Positions 8,356-16,775 of a stretch of 26,425 bases of DNA are shown here, piece by piece. The stretch's first letter is position 1; each line of letters begins with the position of its first letter. The translations under genes were made by a program, and so were the position numbers. The notes under the pieces are model-generated. The model was not told the origin of the DNA and did no database searches. It was given only the letters and a program-made list of their open reading frames with translations. Source of the DNA: Tritrichomonas foetus (lineage: Eukaryota; Parabasalia; Tritrichomonadida; Tritrichomonadidae); NCBI GenBank assembly GCA_001839685.1, contig MLAK01000783.1, positions 37,041-63,465 of the forward strand, written 5' to 3'.

Positions 8356-9315
8356 ATGAAAGCAGTTCAGAATTCGATGAAAGGATTTGCTGGATCAAAT
8401 TTCGTTCAGCAGAGGCTGTGGTCATGGCGCCCAGTTTTTACCCCACCAGCCTTTTTAATTATCGATATTATAATCGCCGTTTTGTTTTTTGTCATTGGAG
8501 CCTTAACATTTATCGCAAACGATAACATCAAAGACGCATCAGTACGATACGATAATTTGTGCGCAGTTGGAGAAGTTTGTAATGTCACGTTGCATGTCGA
8601 TGAAAAAATTGAAGGGAAAATCAACTTTTATTATAAATTAACGAACTTTCATCAAAACCAACGAAGATACGTCATATCTCGATCAGATGACCAACTTGCT
8701 GGAAAATATGTGAAATTTGATGATCTTGTTAATTGCAAACCGTTACGTGGAATAGATGACAGTGAGGACCAGATGCTTCTTCCATGTGGCTTAGCCCCAC
8801 TCACGTTCTTTAATGACACTTATTCAATTGATGCAGATTTACCATTTTCTGACAACGACATTGCTTGGAAATCTGACATTGAAAATGTGTATAAACCATT
8901 AAGCTCAGAATATAAAAATGGAATCAGGTATTTAGAAGAAAATTATAATGAATCTTTTCCAGGGGGTCAAACAAATCAGCATTTTATTGTTTGGATGAGG
9001 CCTTCTGCCCTTTCAACATTTGTGAAGCTTTATGCTAAATGTGATGATTGCACAATGGAAGCAGGTGATTATACAATTATGATTCATAATAATTATCCAA
9101 CTGATGGCTTTAATGGTGAAAAATGGATTCTTGTTTCAAGAGATTCTAACATTGGAACAAAAAACCAATTCTTTGCTATTGCTTGCTTCATTGTCGGTGG
9201 TGTTGCTGTCGTGGCTTGTGTTTTTATGGCAATTCTGATTTTGATCTCCCCAAGAAAACGAGGCGATCTTGAATTGATTGAAGAACTTATTCGACAACAC
9301 GCTGAAAAGAAATAA
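8356..9315 (+). CDS. CDC50/LEM3 family protein, P4-ATPase (phospholipid flippase) beta subunit
   Basis: A 319-residue two-pass membrane protein. Family hallmarks in order: QQRLWSWRPVFTPP before the first membrane span (about residues 32-55), a large lumenal/extracellular loop with PCGLAPLTFFNDT (around residues 147-159), HFIVWMRPSALSTFVKLYAK (around 210-229), NNYPTDGFNGEKWILVS (around 250-266), and the second span (about 273-297), ending in a short basic tail. The loop has N-glycosylation sites (NVT, NDT, NES) and paired cysteines as in CDC50 proteins. CDC50 proteins escort P4-ATPases out of the ER and are needed for flipping aminophospholipids to the cytosolic leaflet; the partner ATPase is not in this window. 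An initiator TCATTCTC abuts the ATG, implying a 6-nt leader. Stop TAA. Very secure. Confidence 0.96.
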   Translation: MKAVQNSMKGFAGSNFVQQRLWSWRPVFTPPAFLIIDIIIAVLFFVIGALTFIANDNIKDASVRYDNLCAVGEVCNVTLHVDEKIEGKINFYYKLTNFHQNQRRYVISRSDDQLAGKYVKFDDLVNCKPLRGIDDSEDQMLLPCGLAPLTFFNDTYSIDADLPFSDNDIAWKSDIENVYKPLSSEYKNGIRYLEENYNESFPGGQTNQHFIVWMRPSALSTFVKLYAKCDDCTMEAGDYTIMIHNNYPTDGFNGEKWILVSRDSNIGTKNQFFAIACFIVGGVAVVACVFMAILILISPRKRGDLELIEELIRQHAEKK

Positions 9316-9607
9316 TAGATATGTTTATAGAATTATTAAAAATATTTTGATTGATTTTCTTTTTTTCTATTTCTTTATCTTTTCTTCGGATTTCTATACC
9401 TTTCTCTTATAATTTGTTCGGCATTGCATGTAGTATTCCTCTTTCATGTGATCTAAAATAATGTAATGGAGAGATTCGTGTTATAAATGAGAGAAAGAAA
9501 ATAGAATTTATATTTAATTTTTATATATAAAAATCATTTTCCAATTGGAAAAGGGAATTCACGTTCGTCGAAATGTAAAGTTTAATGTTCATTCGAAAAG
9601 AATTCAT

Positions 9608-10552
9608 TTATTCTTCTTCCTCTTTATGTTTGTCATCTTCTTTTACTTCAGCTGTTTCCTTTGTTTCTTCAGCTGTTTCCTTTGTTTCTTCAGATGTTTC
9701 CTTTGTTTCTTCAGCTGCTTTTGTTTCTTCAGCTGCTTTTGTTTCTTCAGCTGCTTTGGTTTCTTCAGCTGCTTTGGTTTCTTCAGCTGCTTTGGTTTCT
9801 TCTTGAGCTTCTGGTTCTTCAATGTCTTCTTCCTCTTCCTCCTCTTCTTCTTCAGCAACATCTTCTTCCTCATCTTTTTCTTCATCTTTGAGTGTATCTT
9901 TATTTTCTTCCTGTTCTTTTGCGTCTTCTTGAAGAGTTTGGATTTTTTCTTCAAAACTCTTCTTAAAATCATTTAATAAAGATGTGTTTTCTTCATCTGG
10001 ATTGTTGGAAAGCTCTTTATTGATAGACTCGATACATTCTTGAACAACGGCTAAAGCTTCTGTTGGTTTTTCCATGTTTTCTAAAGCAATAGCTTTATTA
10101 AACAAAAGGCTTAAGCAGATACGCCATGAACATTCATATTGAAGAGCATGCTTGTATCCCTTTGAAAATTCGTCGAGTGAATTCTTAAATTGGTTATTAA
10201 GAAGGGCAACTTGGCCAAGAAAATCAAATGTATCGATATACCTTTGAACTGGGAATTGTTCTTTCGGTGTCTCTTCAAATGCTTGTCTTGCAGTCAAGAA
10301 ATATTCAACAACTGTATCTAAATCGTCTTGATTGTACTTATTGTTGACGGCTTCACTTTTAGTTTTTTCTAAAAGGCTTTCTGCGTATTGCATAATTCTG
10401 ATGGCGTCTTCAAGAGTCATTGTTGGATTTTGGGGATTGTCTTCTGGATATGCCTTTTTGAAATACGTGTCGTAAAATTGACAGGCAGTTTTCCAGTTCT
10501 TTTGTTTGTATGCTCTTTCAGCTTGTGTGGAGATTGCAGTGAGGAGAGACAT
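9608..10552 (-). CDS. NASP/SHNi-TPR-like acidic protein (putative histone chaperone)
   Basis: A 314-residue protein. Residues 1-200 are TPR-like helices: QAERAYKQKNWKTACQFYDT near the start, then DTFDFLGQVALLNNQFKNS, LLFNKAIALENMEKPTEAL and a long charged helix (LLNDFKKSFEEKIQTLQED). This arrangement, with a long helix after the last TPR, matches the SHNi-TPR family (NASP, Hif1, Sim3), which chaperones H3-H4. From about residue 215 the protein is strongly acidic and from 252 to 302 it is a tandem repeat of EETKAA and EETKETA units. NASP also carries acidic tracts, though usually inserted in a TPR rather than at the C-terminus. The start is the only ATG compatible with the frame (a stop lies 24 nt upstream). 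Gene secure; family assignment is a reasoned guess. Another TPR co-chaperone is possible. Confidence 0.7.
   Translation of the reverse strand: MSLLTAISTQAERAYKQKNWKTACQFYDTYFKKAYPEDNPQNPTMTLEDAIRIMQYAESLLEKTKSEAVNNKYNQDDLDTVVEYFLTARQAFEETPKEQFPVQRYIDTFDFLGQVALLNNQFKNSLDEFSKGYKHALQYECSWRICLSLLFNKAIALENMEKPTEALAVVQECIESINKELSNNPDEENTSLLNDFKKSFEEKIQTLQEDAKEQEENKDTLKDEEKDEEEDVAEEEEEEEEEDIEEPEAQEETKAAEETKAAEETKAAEETKAAEETKAAEETKETSEETKETAEETKETAEVKEDDKHKEEEE
9647..9799 (-). repeat. In-gene tandem repeat: three 21-bp and five 18-bp units
   Basis: On the + strand three units of the type TTCAGCTGTTTCCTTTGTTTC (9647-9667, 9668-9688, 9689-9709) are followed by five 18-bp units of the type TTCAGCTGCTTTTGTTTC (9710-9727, 9728-9745, 9746-9763, 9764-9781, 9782-9799). 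They encode EETKETA/S and EETKAA units near the C-terminus of the acidic TPR protein. Both unit lengths keep frame. The last three 18-bp copies share a T-to-G change (TTTGGTTTC), suggesting recent unit duplication. Confidence 0.95.
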
Positions 10553-10939
10553 GAGTCCTTTGAAAATTTTAAACGTCTATTCACTCTGACTTTTGTCGAT
10601 CTCAAAGTATCAGGCAGTTTGTCAGAATTATGGCCCATGTAGTATCTAATTTCGAGATAGTTGTATGAATTAATTTATATAAAGAAAAGTGAAATAGATA
10701 GAATGGTTGTAATGATAAAATCAAAAAAGTCAAAAAATAACAAATAAATTAATTATATCAAATCTAAATATTGCCTATATTTCAGATTTTGAAAATTTCG
10801 AAGAATGTTTCATAAAATGTATGAAATAAATGATATTGAAACATCATCATATACGAGACATGTGATATAAAAAATAATGATGAAATTGAAGTGAAAAAGA
10901 AAGAAAAATATATTGAAAGGAAATACCGTCGAAATTTAT
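10553..10939. other. Intergenic, upstream of the NASP-like gene
   Basis: The 90 bp next to the start codon are less AT-rich and hold an ATG at 10638 whose 73-codon minus-strand frame overlaps the NASP-like gene in another frame. TTTCACTTTTCTTT occurs at 10681-10694 (minus sense). The rest is featureless. Confidence 0.5.
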
Positions 10940-13660
10940 TTACTGAACGGAAAACAAGTCATCTTTGACTATGTCAAGAACAGAAATTGGAGTTCCTTTG
11001 ATTTCCTTAATGAAGTTGTTTCGATCATCTTCTGTTGCAAACAAAGCTGCCTGTGTCGTTGCAGCAATGTAATTAAACAATGTTGCACAAATTGTCATCA
11101 TTAATTGTTGCTTTGAAACGAGTCTCTTTTGTAAGAAATTGCACCAAAACCTCGCTTGTTTGCATTTCGCTTCAATCAAGAATCGTGTTTCATCGAAAGG
11201 TTGAACAATGATTACCAATTTGGCCTTTGGGGAGTTTGCTGCTTCGTTGCTGAGCTCAAATGGTGTTTCGTTGAATATAACAGACACTAAAGCATTTTCA
11301 TTCATATGTTGGTCAATTTCATCTTTGAAAGTAACAGCAATTAAACCAAGATCAACTTTTTGACCACCATTCATTAAAGATAAGAATCGTTCGAAAAGTG
11401 GTGATTTGAAATTGGTCAGACCATTTTCTGAATAGTGAAAAACTGGGATTTGGAATAGTTTTACATCAGGAATTGAATCAAATTCCTCCAATATTTTTGA
11501 TTCATCTCCATCAATTTGTTTGATATTTTGATAGAGACCACTTTCGATCAAAAAGTTGACAAATTTGTTTCGTTTTGAGCCATGCAAAAATTGATGCTGG
11601 AGGAAAATTTTGGTAGAATGATCGATTTTTGTATCTTCATTTATCTTTTGAATCTTGTCAATTGTTTCTTGAAGTTCAGGGAAAGGTGATTCATACTTAC
11701 TATCAAATTTATTGTCAGGTTGAATGTCGGATATATTGTCTGAACGAATTTCACCATTATAATCGCCGAATTTCTTTTCTTGGTAAAGAGGAGTGAGATC
11801 CCAAAGGAATCTTCCACGTGAATCCCTTACTTCAAGTTCGTTTTCATTAAAACTGAAAAGTGCCAAATCTCCGATCAAATATGTTTTAATGGGCTTGATC
11901 TTTTTCTTGTTGTTGACGGATCTTCCGCATATAATTTTAGACATGTAGCGTGAATGAAGCTTTTCGTGTGGTTGTTCTTCATTCAACATTACAAGAAATT
12001 CAATTAAAAGTTTAGCAAATGTAGTTTCATATATTGCATTGTTATATTTAGTAAGTTGTGCAATTAAGATAATGAATGTGAAAACAGCTACATTGACGTT
12101 TTTATTATCGGATACTGTTTGCAGCATTTTTGGCAAAAGTTCAGAAATGTTTTTAACTTGGATGAAAGGAAGCATCGATGCAAGGAACAAGTTCAATGAG
12201 CTGACTGACAAGTAATCTGTTTGGTAGAGATGGATGAAATGCTTTACAAATAAATCCATATTATATCTGATTTCGATGTTCAATATATTAAATTTGGTGA
12301 ATAAATCGGTAGCTTTTTCAAAACAAAGAGTGAGTGTATCCTTTGAAAGTGGTTTAAATTCGCTTAATTCAGTTAAAGCAACAGAATAGTTCAGCCAAAA
12401 GCGAGTATTCCTTATTTGGTCTGTTTCTTTGAATTGTTCAATTTGTGTCATCAAATCATTTAAAACGGTCAAGCCAAGTCTATTCCTATTGTTCAATAAG
12501 TGAACGCAATGCATTAAAACGCTTTCTTTCACTTGCGGATTATTGGAAAATATGGATTTTCTGAAAATAGCCATCAACAGTCCATTCCATTTGGAATTCT
12601 TGGGGATGTAGAAGTTCTCGCTCATTCTGAAGAGTGATTTAAGGATTCTTGCGTGATATGAATTCATTTCATTTGTTTCGAATGATTTGAAAATGAAACT
12701 ACCAAAAAGTCCAAAGAATGTTTCAATTGGGAACATTGGAACATAATCAGATTTAGTTTTTCTGCAAGCTTCGATACACTTTTTGGTTAAATTATTCAAT
12801 GTTTTTCCTAATTCAGCAAAAAGTTCTTCTTTTCCATAAATTACATTGAAATCAAGTGCGTGAATGAACTTTTGAAGATGGAAACCAGCATTTGGATTTG
12901 ATTTCTGATTTATTAATGAATCTAATAAATTTTCGAATAATTTAAGAATGAATTTTCGCCAGGCTGATACAAAACTTTTTGAGGAACTCCATTTGATGCA
13001 AAACTTAGTGAAGACATCCCAAATGTCATTTTTCAGGTTTGAATTGCAAATTGAACTAAAAAGAACATGATAAATTTCTGCAATGATTTTCTTTTGACTT
13101 TCTTCTGTAAAATAGTTAATCGCATTTTCAGATGATAAATGGTCGGCAGAACCCAACAAGACTCTGATTAAAACATTGTAAGTTTCTTCGTCAAACCATT
13201 TTCCTTGTTCAGTTTGGTATTTATTATAATCATTGATAAGTAATAAAACGAGTTTTTCTCGAACATCTGGAAATGTGTCATCTTTTGAAAAGTCAAAAAT
13301 GCATGTCAGATGTGTAAATATTCTTCTGGCGTATTCGTTTCTAATTTCGACTGTTGGGAAAAAGTTTTCGCGTGTTAACCAAAATCGGAATATTGTTAAA
13401 GACTTAAAGAGAGATTCTTCGAATAATGTTGGAAGCGTTAAGCAATACGACACAGTTTGGAAAAACCAATCGATTCTTTTCGGCGATGACAAATCATTGA
13501 GAAATCCATTTGGACAAAAGCATGAAACTGTTGTTGTTGCAATTGTAGCTGCCGCATCGCTTGAAAGTATTGTTAATATATCTTCTTCGGCAGTGGCTCT
13601 GTCGAGGACTTCACATTCGTACAAATGATTGAGAATTAGTTGAACAGTTTCCGTCGACAT
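10940..13660 (-). CDS. Protein with C-terminal Rap/Ran-GAP-like domain (RalGAP/tuberin type)
   Basis: A 906-residue protein. Residues 1-660 are helical, armadillo/HEAT-like, as in the long solenoids of RalGAP and tuberin. Residues about 690-880 look like a Rap/Ran-GAP domain: SGLYQNIKQIDGD, a variable loop with KVDLGLIAVTFKDEI, VSVIFNETPFELS (equivalent to the EVMFHVST region) and AKLVIIVQPF (equivalent to the VxIVF strand). Catalytic family members have a GND-type motif with the Asn thumb before that last strand; here the segment reads SNEAANSPKAKLVIIV and no such motif is visible. This resembles the non-catalytic beta subunit of RalGAP, which works with an alpha subunit to switch off Ral/Rheb-like GTPases. 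The start is the first ATG; GTTCACTTTTTC lies about 36 nt upstream. Gene secure, subunit identity inferred. Confidence 0.78.
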   Translation of the reverse strand: MSTETVQLILNHLYECEVLDRATAEEDILTILSSDAAATIATTTVSCFCPNGFLNDLSSPKRIDWFFQTVSYCLTLPTLFEESLFKSLTIFRFWLTRENFFPTVEIRNEYARRIFTHLTCIFDFSKDDTFPDVREKLVLLLINDYNKYQTEQGKWFDEETYNVLIRVLLGSADHLSSENAINYFTEESQKKIIAEIYHVLFSSICNSNLKNDIWDVFTKFCIKWSSSKSFVSAWRKFILKLFENLLDSLINQKSNPNAGFHLQKFIHALDFNVIYGKEELFAELGKTLNNLTKKCIEACRKTKSDYVPMFPIETFFGLFGSFIFKSFETNEMNSYHARILKSLFRMSENFYIPKNSKWNGLLMAIFRKSIFSNNPQVKESVLMHCVHLLNNRNRLGLTVLNDLMTQIEQFKETDQIRNTRFWLNYSVALTELSEFKPLSKDTLTLCFEKATDLFTKFNILNIEIRYNMDLFVKHFIHLYQTDYLSVSSLNLFLASMLPFIQVKNISELLPKMLQTVSDNKNVNVAVFTFIILIAQLTKYNNAIYETTFAKLLIEFLVMLNEEQPHEKLHSRYMSKIICGRSVNNKKKIKPIKTYLIGDLALFSFNENELEVRDSRGRFLWDLTPLYQEKKFGDYNGEIRSDNISDIQPDNKFDSKYESPFPELQETIDKIQKINEDTKIDHSTKIFLQHQFLHGSKRNKFVNFLIESGLYQNIKQIDGDESKILEEFDSIPDVKLFQIPVFHYSENGLTNFKSPLFERFLSLMNGGQKVDLGLIAVTFKDEIDQHMNENALVSVIFNETPFELSNEAANSPKAKLVIIVQPFDETRFLIEAKCKQARFWCNFLQKRLVSKQQLMMTICATLFNYIAATTQAALFATEDDRNNFIKEIKGTPISVLDIVKDDLFSVQ

Positions 13661-13681
13661 TTAAAAACAGTATATTCATTT

Positions 13682-13702
13682 CGATAGAAAAAGTGAACAT
13701 CA
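13682..13702 (-). promoter_or_regulatory. TTCACTTTTTC element, copy A of an exact 21-bp duplicate
   Basis: The 21 bases here are identical to 4037-4057. Read on the minus strand they contain GTTCACTTTTTC, about 36 nt upstream of the GAP-domain gene. The TCACTTT core also fits the initiator consensus, so it could itself be the start site. Confidence 0.45.
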
Positions 13703-13861
13703 TTGTAAATTTTCGCCATAAATTTTACCATAACCGCTATACCTCACAACATGAAGTTATCCTACACTTCTTAAACGTTATTCAATCTATTTGTTCATTC
13801 TCGTTTCCAATCATCATTTTTGAAATATCTTTATCATTTGAAAACACGAAAACCCATTTTC

Positions 13862-13878
13862 AAAAAAAAAAAAAAAAA
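13862..13878. repeat. Poly-A run of 17
   Basis: Homopolymer in the gap between the 5' end of the GAP-domain gene and the 3' end of eRF1. Confidence 0.95.
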
Positions 13879-13985
13879 CATTTGTGATTTTTTCGTTCTT
13901 CTGTCATTTTGCAGGAAAATGAAGGAGAAAAGGAAAAAATAGCTAAAAGAAAAATGATAGTATCACCAATCATTTATTTATCACG

Positions 13986-15311
13986 CTATACGATATTTTC
14001 AAAGTCATCGAAGTCCGAATCAAACTTATCATCGACGTCATCATACGCTTCATAGTTGTCGAAGCACATCTGGAAGCGGAGGAGGGCGCCAATGCCACCA
14101 AGGCCTTTCACGAACTGAGCGCCTTCTGGGGATTTGTTTGTGACGAACTCAAGTTTGACACCTCTTGTCTGGTGGTTTTCTGCCATCCAGTCAGTGAGGA
14201 GAACCTTTTCTGACATTTGTGATGCTGACTCGTCTTGCAAGTGCTCCTTGCTTTCGAGCTGATGTTCTGTAAAGTATTGAATGGTTTCGTTACCGTCTGC
14301 GTCCTTCATTGTGCAGCGATAGACGTCCAATTCATCGTAGAGAATGAGGGTGTCAACGGCGGATGATTCCCAAGCCATCATAGTTTCACGGACACCGAAT
14401 GAGCAAGCGCCGTTTGTCGAAATGAGTTCGAACAGCTTATTCAGGAGCTCCTGCTCTCTGACCATTCTGACATCCTTAAGGATTGGTGCAGCCATGTGGA
14501 TTGCCTGGTTGAAGCCTTCTTCACCGCCATAGCAAATATCCAAAATTCCGAGGATGATATTTTTGAGACGATTATCCAGGATATCTGATTGGCTGAGTTG
14601 GTTCTTGAAATCTGCTGAACCGGCAAGAATAAGGCCAGTCACGTTTGCTTCAGCATCTGATCCGATAAAAACTGTGGTTGCGGTTTCGGCCACTTTACGA
14701 ACGTAGTTATGACGGGCTTCAACACGAAGACGAGCGAAACGGATAGAAGACTGACCACCTTTGCTATGCTTCTTTGGAAGATCGACTGAGAAATGATGCA
14801 AAACGCGGCGGGAATCTCCTGCAACTTCTCCGTAAAGACATCCTTGACCGTCCATGATAATGAATCCGAATTTTTCGTTGGTTTCGAGAAGATCGTAAAG
14901 CGGTTCGACATGGAATCTACGATCGCAAACATAAAGAGATTGATGGAGTGGTCTTGGTGGTTCGAAATCCATCATAAGTTTCTTTTCTTTGCCTTCTTTA
15001 TCGAGGATTGTGCCGCAGAAAAGACAGAGACCGTTTGGTGGTGTGACATTATATTGTGAGAGCTTTTGAATAGCGGATGTGATGGCGCCTTCGACTGATT
15101 GACGGTTGACACGATTCTTGATGTTGGAGGCAGTACCAAGTTCATCTGTGAGCTTTTGACGCATACGGTGAACAGCATCGTGTGGTGGAATTAAGATAGT
15201 AACCATAGAGGTACCATCTCCGTGGGCATCTCTGAGAAAGTTGATTGTACGCTTGATCTTGTACAATTCGATTGGGTCGATTGGAGCATCAGTTCTTGCT
15301 TTTGGTGGCAT
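13986..15311 (-). CDS. Eukaryotic peptide chain release factor eRF1
   Basis: A 441-residue class I release factor that recognises all stop codons and triggers peptide release. Domain 1 has GTSM (33-36, the GTS loop), a NIKS-equivalent NIKN at 63-66 and YVCDRRF (127-133) matching YxCxxxF. Domain 2 has the catalytic GGQ at 185-187 within KKHSKGGQSSIRFARLR. Domain 3 has TNKSPEGAQFVKGLGGIGALLR, followed by an acidic tail (DDVDDKFDSDFDDFENIV) like human eRF1. Length is normal. The Asn in place of the NIKS serine was confirmed from the codons AAC ATC AAG AAT. The gene itself ends in TAG while neighbours end in TGA and TAA, so stop-codon use is standard. Initiator TCATTTTC gives a predicted 12-nt leader. 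Secure. Confidence 0.97.
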   Translation of the reverse strand: MPPKARTDAPIDPIELYKIKRTINFLRDAHGDGTSMVTILIPPHDAVHRMRQKLTDELGTASNIKNRVNRQSVEGAITSAIQKLSQYNVTPPNGLCLFCGTILDKEGKEKKLMMDFEPPRPLHQSLYVCDRRFHVEPLYDLLETNEKFGFIIMDGQGCLYGEVAGDSRRVLHHFSVDLPKKHSKGGQSSIRFARLRVEARHNYVRKVAETATTVFIGSDAEANVTGLILAGSADFKNQLSQSDILDNRLKNIILGILDICYGGEEGFNQAIHMAAPILKDVRMVREQELLNKLFELISTNGACSFGVRETMMAWESSAVDTLILYDELDVYRCTMKDADGNETIQYFTEHQLESKEHLQDESASQMSEKVLLTDWMAENHQTRGVKLEFVTNKSPEGAQFVKGLGGIGALLRFQMCFDNYEAYDDVDDKFDSDFDDFENIV

Positions 15312-15317
15312 TTCTGC

Positions 15318-15325
15318 GAAAATGA
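15318..15325 (-). promoter_or_regulatory. Initiator element of the eRF1 gene
   Basis: TCATTTTC on the minus strand, predicted start at 15323, giving a 12-nt leader. A GGTCGACC palindrome lies just upstream. Confidence 0.68.
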
Positions 15326-15771
15326 GGTTGGTCGACCTAAAAACGGTTATTGATCAATTATTGACCGCATAGAAATTCAAAAAGTGTGGGCGTTTCTGTG
15401 AGAGCTCTTGGTCAACCGAAATATGAAATTCAAAAATACCTATCGTAGATAAATTGAATATATATGTAAAATATTGAATAATTATAGATTGAATGCTGTT
15501 GAAAATAATTTTCCTGAATTTTTAATTTGTGAAATCAAAGGTGAAAATAAGGTCATATTTTAATTATTAACTATTTGAATGATCGCATAGAATATCAAAA
15601 CGATAAATATAGTATAGAAAATTCAATGACGATATTTCTTTCGAAAGGATAATTGTCTGAACAAACATCTATCGAAAAATTTTAGATCCTTATCATATAA
15701 TGTTAAAATTTTAGAGAATTTGACCTTCATTTTAGCCAAAGTGTGTCAAATTTAAATTCATTTATCTGAAA
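15326..15771. other. Divergent promoter region eRF1/DDI1
   Basis: A 446-bp AT-rich region between two divergent initiators. No ORF or RNA gene seen. Confidence 0.6.
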
Positions 15772-15779
15772 TCATTCTT
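15772..15779 (+). promoter_or_regulatory. Initiator element of the DDI1 gene
   Basis: TCATTCTT, predicted start of transcription A15774, giving a 17-nt leader to the ATG at 15791. Confidence 0.65.
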
Positions 15780-15790
15780 TTTCGAAATCG

Positions 15791-16519
15791 ATGCTAATTT
15801 TTGTCAAACTGAATCATGAAGAAGACCCATTCGAAGTAGAAATCGAAGAAGATTCTACAATAGGCTATTTAATCGCAATTGTCGCTTCAATGAGAAATAT
15901 CAATCCAGAAAATCTAACAATAACACTCGAAGACAGAATTTTGTCACCAGACACATTGATTACATCACTTGATCTAGGAAGCATTCTTTATTTCACAGCA
16001 GTTGTCGCTCAAGATAACGACAGATATATGTCATCAATGTTTGATGTCAGACAGCAGCAAATGATCATGCAGCAAATCCAGCAGCAGAATATTGAAGACA
16101 ATCTTCAATACGCTTACGAACATAATCCAGAAGCATTTATTCCATTCTCATTATTATATATCACGTGTAAAATCAACAACGTCCCAATTAAAGCTCTCAT
16201 TGATACAGGAGCGCAAATATCAATTCTCCCGCTGGCTGTTGCCCAGAGGTGCCATGTGGATTATCTCATCGATAAAAGATATCGCACAGTCACTATGGGA
16301 GTTGGTGCCCAAACTTCACATGGAAGGATTCACGCCCTTCCAGTTCAAGTGGGTGATACAGCCTGGACCAACCCATTTGTCGTACTGGACAACAACCTCG
16401 ACCACTGCATCCTTGGTGTTGATTGGCTCACCAAGAACAGGGCAACAATCTCTCTCGAAACTATGACATTAAATATAAGCGGAACTTGTGTGAAGTTTGA
16501 AGAGTTGACCCATGAGTAA
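15791..16519 (+). CDS. DDI1: DDI1-type protein: ubiquitin-like domain plus retroviral-type aspartic protease domain
   Basis: A 242-residue protein. Residues 1-72 form a ubiquitin-like domain (MLIFVKLNHEEDPFEVEI, then LTITLEDRILSPDTLI). A Gln-rich linker follows (88-100), then a helical segment with NPEAF and the aspartic protease fold from about 118. The catalytic motif is ALIDTGAQISIL, with Asp138 in DTGA; the flap region lies around TMGVGAQTSHGRIH and the second family motif is CILGVDWL (206-213). DDI1 acts as a dimeric protease on heavily ubiquitinated proteins and as a proteasome shuttle. There is no C-terminal UBA domain, as in many non-fungal DDI1 proteins. This is a host gene, not a retroelement: there is no reverse transcriptase, gag or LTR nearby. 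Initiator TCATTCTT gives a 17-nt leader. Convergent with NAA15. Confidence 0.95.
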   Translation: MLIFVKLNHEEDPFEVEIEEDSTIGYLIAIVASMRNINPENLTITLEDRILSPDTLITSLDLGSILYFTAVVAQDNDRYMSSMFDVRQQQMIMQQIQQQNIEDNLQYAYEHNPEAFIPFSLLYITCKINNVPIKALIDTGAQISILPLAVAQRCHVDYLIDKRYRTVTMGVGAQTSHGRIHALPVQVGDTAWTNPFVVLDNNLDHCILGVDWLTKNRATISLETMTLNISGTCVKFEELTHE

Positions 16520-16661
16520 ATTATTTATATTTTTTTACTTCAGTCTTTCTTTCTTTATTTATTTTATGTTAAATTAATTTTTAAAATAAAAAACAATCAT
16601 TGTGAAATTCATTTTGCAAATCAAATTTGTCTTAAAATCGAATAAAAAATTGATTACAGAT

Positions 16662-16742
16662 GAGAAAGAAGAAGAAAGAGAGAAAGAGAGAAAGAATAAG
16701 AAAGAAAGAAGAAGAAAAAATAAAGAAAAGAAGAAGAAAGAA
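16662..16742. repeat. Polypurine tract (GAA/GAAA-rich)
   Basis: An 81-bp stretch of almost only A and G on the + strand (two T interruptions), between the 3' ends of the convergent DDI1 and NAA15 genes. Confidence 0.9.
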
Positions 16743-16775
16743 TGAAAAGTAGAATTTTCTATTTAAATATTTAAT

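Noticed and set aside
8356..9315. Trichomonad intron joining the 37-codon ORF to the CDC50 gene
   Set aside because: No GTATGT-type 5' site or ACTAACACACAG-type 3' site, and CDC50 has its own initiator and a complete N-terminus.
9545..9976. Phe/Cys-rich 143-residue + strand frame
   Set aside because: It is the antisense shadow of the EETKAA repeats and acidic tail of the NASP-like gene.
15791..16519. Retroviral-type aspartic protease domain as a sign of a retroelement
   Set aside because: The N-terminal ubiquitin-like domain and the DDI1-type layout explain it; there is no reverse transcriptase, gag or LTR nearby.
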